Source: Gallionella sp. (GTDB taxonomy: Bacteria; Pseudomonadota; Gammaproteobacteria; Burkholderiales; Gallionellaceae). From it: 5,081 nucleotides of DNA. Positions 4,362 to 5,081 of the stretch are shown piece by piece. A program made the position numbers and the translations under genes. The notes below the pieces were generated by a model, which worked only from the letters and a program-made list of their open reading frames with translations, ran no database searches and was not told the origin of the DNA. The number at the start of each line of letters is the position of its first letter. The first letter of the stretch is position 1. The stretch lies in contig JANLID010000063.1 of assembly GCA_024654105.1 (NCBI GenBank), positions 1 through 5,081 of the forward strand, read 5' to 3'.

Positions 4362-5081
4362 CTACAAGACAGCACCATCACCCGACCGCGTCAGCACATC
4401 GACCCGCGCCCCCTCTGCATCGAGCAGTTCCACCTCCAGCGGCATCTTGCCCAGCGCGTGGGTGGCGCAGGACAGGCAGGGATCGAAGGCGCGGATCGCG
4501 ACCTCGATGTGGTTGAGCATGCCTTCGGTAAGCTTGCGCCCGTCAATATACTGGCGCGCCACCTGGCGGATCGCTTCGTTCATCGCCTGGTTGTTGTGCG
4601 TGGTCGAAACGATCAGGTTGCAGCGGATGATCTGGTCGTGCTCGTCCACCTTGTAGTGATGGATCAGCGTGCCGCGCGGCGCCTCGATCACGCCGACGCC
4701 ACGTTCCTGGCGCTTGCCGGTATTGACCAGATCATTGCCTTGCAGATCGGGATCGCACAGCAATTCCTGGATGACTTCGGCGGCATGCAGCATCTCGATC
4801 ATGCGCGCCCAGTGGAAACCCAGCGTCGCGCCCGTCGCCGAGCCGCCATTAAATGCCATGAACGCCTTGCGCTGTTCTTCCGCCAAGGGTGTGGGAATGA
4901 AGTCGCACTGCGTCACGCGGCTCAATGGCCCGACGCGATACCAGCCCTGCTCCGGCCCGAGGCTGCGCAGGAACGGGAACTTCATGTACGACCACGGCTT
5001 CACGTCCTCGAAGATCACGTCCCAATAATGGCGGTAATCATAGTGGTCGAATAGGGTTTTGCCATCCATGTCGCGTGCGCG
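4362..5081 (-). CDS. hoxH: NiFe-hydrogenase large subunit, C-terminal half (HoxH-like)
   Basis: The frame is open to the right edge, giving the last 239 residues; the N-terminal RxCGxC nickel ligands lie outside the window. It carries the catalytic subunit that binds the NiFe(CN)2CO centre. Visible hallmarks are ERGVGVIEAPRGTLIHHY (the EAPRG motif), NNQAMNEAIRQVA, and FDPCLSCATH (C202 and C205 as nickel ligands in this fragment's numbering). A 31-residue tail follows H208, and cleavage by the maturation protease is expected after that histidine (4458-4460). HoxH-type (group 3d, NAD-reducing) is favoured by the KPWSYMKFPFLRSLG and YRVGPLSRV segments and by the HoxW-like protease downstream. 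A group 3b or 3c enzyme cannot be excluded without the other subunits. R. eutropha HoxH is about 490 residues long, so roughly half is seen. Confidence 0.95.
   Translation of the reverse strand, partial: RARDMDGKTLFDHYDYRHYWDVIFEDVKPWSYMKFPFLRSLGPEQGWYRVGPLSRVTQCDFIPTPLAEEQRKAFMAFNGGSATGATLGFHWARMIEMLHAAEVIQELLCDPDLQGNDLVNTGKRQERGVGVIEAPRGTLIHHYKVDEHDQIIRCNLIVSTTHNNQAMNEAIRQVARQYIDGRKLTEGMLNHIEVAIRAFDPCLSCATHALGKMPLEVELLDAEGARVDVLTRSGDGAVL

Noticed and set aside
4287..5054. 255-codon plus-strand open frame antisense to hoxH
   Set aside because: It lies opposite a clearly conserved hydrogenase frame, shows no recognisable motif, and its arginine/histidine-rich composition is typical of an antisense shadow of a GC-rich gene.
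1..5081. CRISPR array, tRNA, rRNA or complete IS transposase
   Set aside because: No regularly spaced direct repeats, cloverleaf-like segments, rRNA-like stretches or transposase motifs were seen on either strand.

Overview
The window reads as a bacterial chromosome segment of moderate GC content, most likely from a betaproteobacterium (Nitrosomonadales-like is a guess). The guess rests on a Hox-type NiFe hydrogenase locus, chromosomal toxin-antitoxin (TA) genes and REP-type palindromes resembling those of Proteobacteria. Every gene I can support lies on the minus strand, so transcription runs from high to low coordinates.

Right edge (4362-5081): the C-terminal half of a NiFe hydrogenase large subunit (hoxH-like), ending in the nickel-binding DPCLSCATH motif plus a cleavable tail. 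Centre (about 2176-4361): a 2.2 kb block of small TA-type genes in the order higB, higA, a small helix-turn-helix gene, a broken hicB, and a parD/parE-type pair. Left of centre (1670-2170): the hydrogenase maturation endopeptidase (hoxW-like), which would cut the HoxH tail, followed 23 bp later by trpB2 (294-1646), a TrpB-like PLP enzyme. Left edge: a REPIN-like double palindrome (130-190), then the first 26 codons of a gene running off the window (1-80), possibly a DNA methyltransferase of the type III modification class.

The main story is that the TA block sits between hoxH and hoxW, genes that are normally adjacent because one matures the other. The block appears to carry its own regulation. 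The higB promoter places the start site at or next to the ATG (possible leaderless transcript) and has an exact inverted repeat across its spacer and -10. The parD promoter has an inverted repeat spanning its -10. Within the block, hicB is split by an insert of about 115 bp carrying a GC-rich hairpin. Its N-terminal domain and its C-terminal DNA-binding domain remain recognisable on either side, so this is a decaying antitoxin gene. No hicA partner is visible.

All functional calls are by eye from motifs; no database search was possible.
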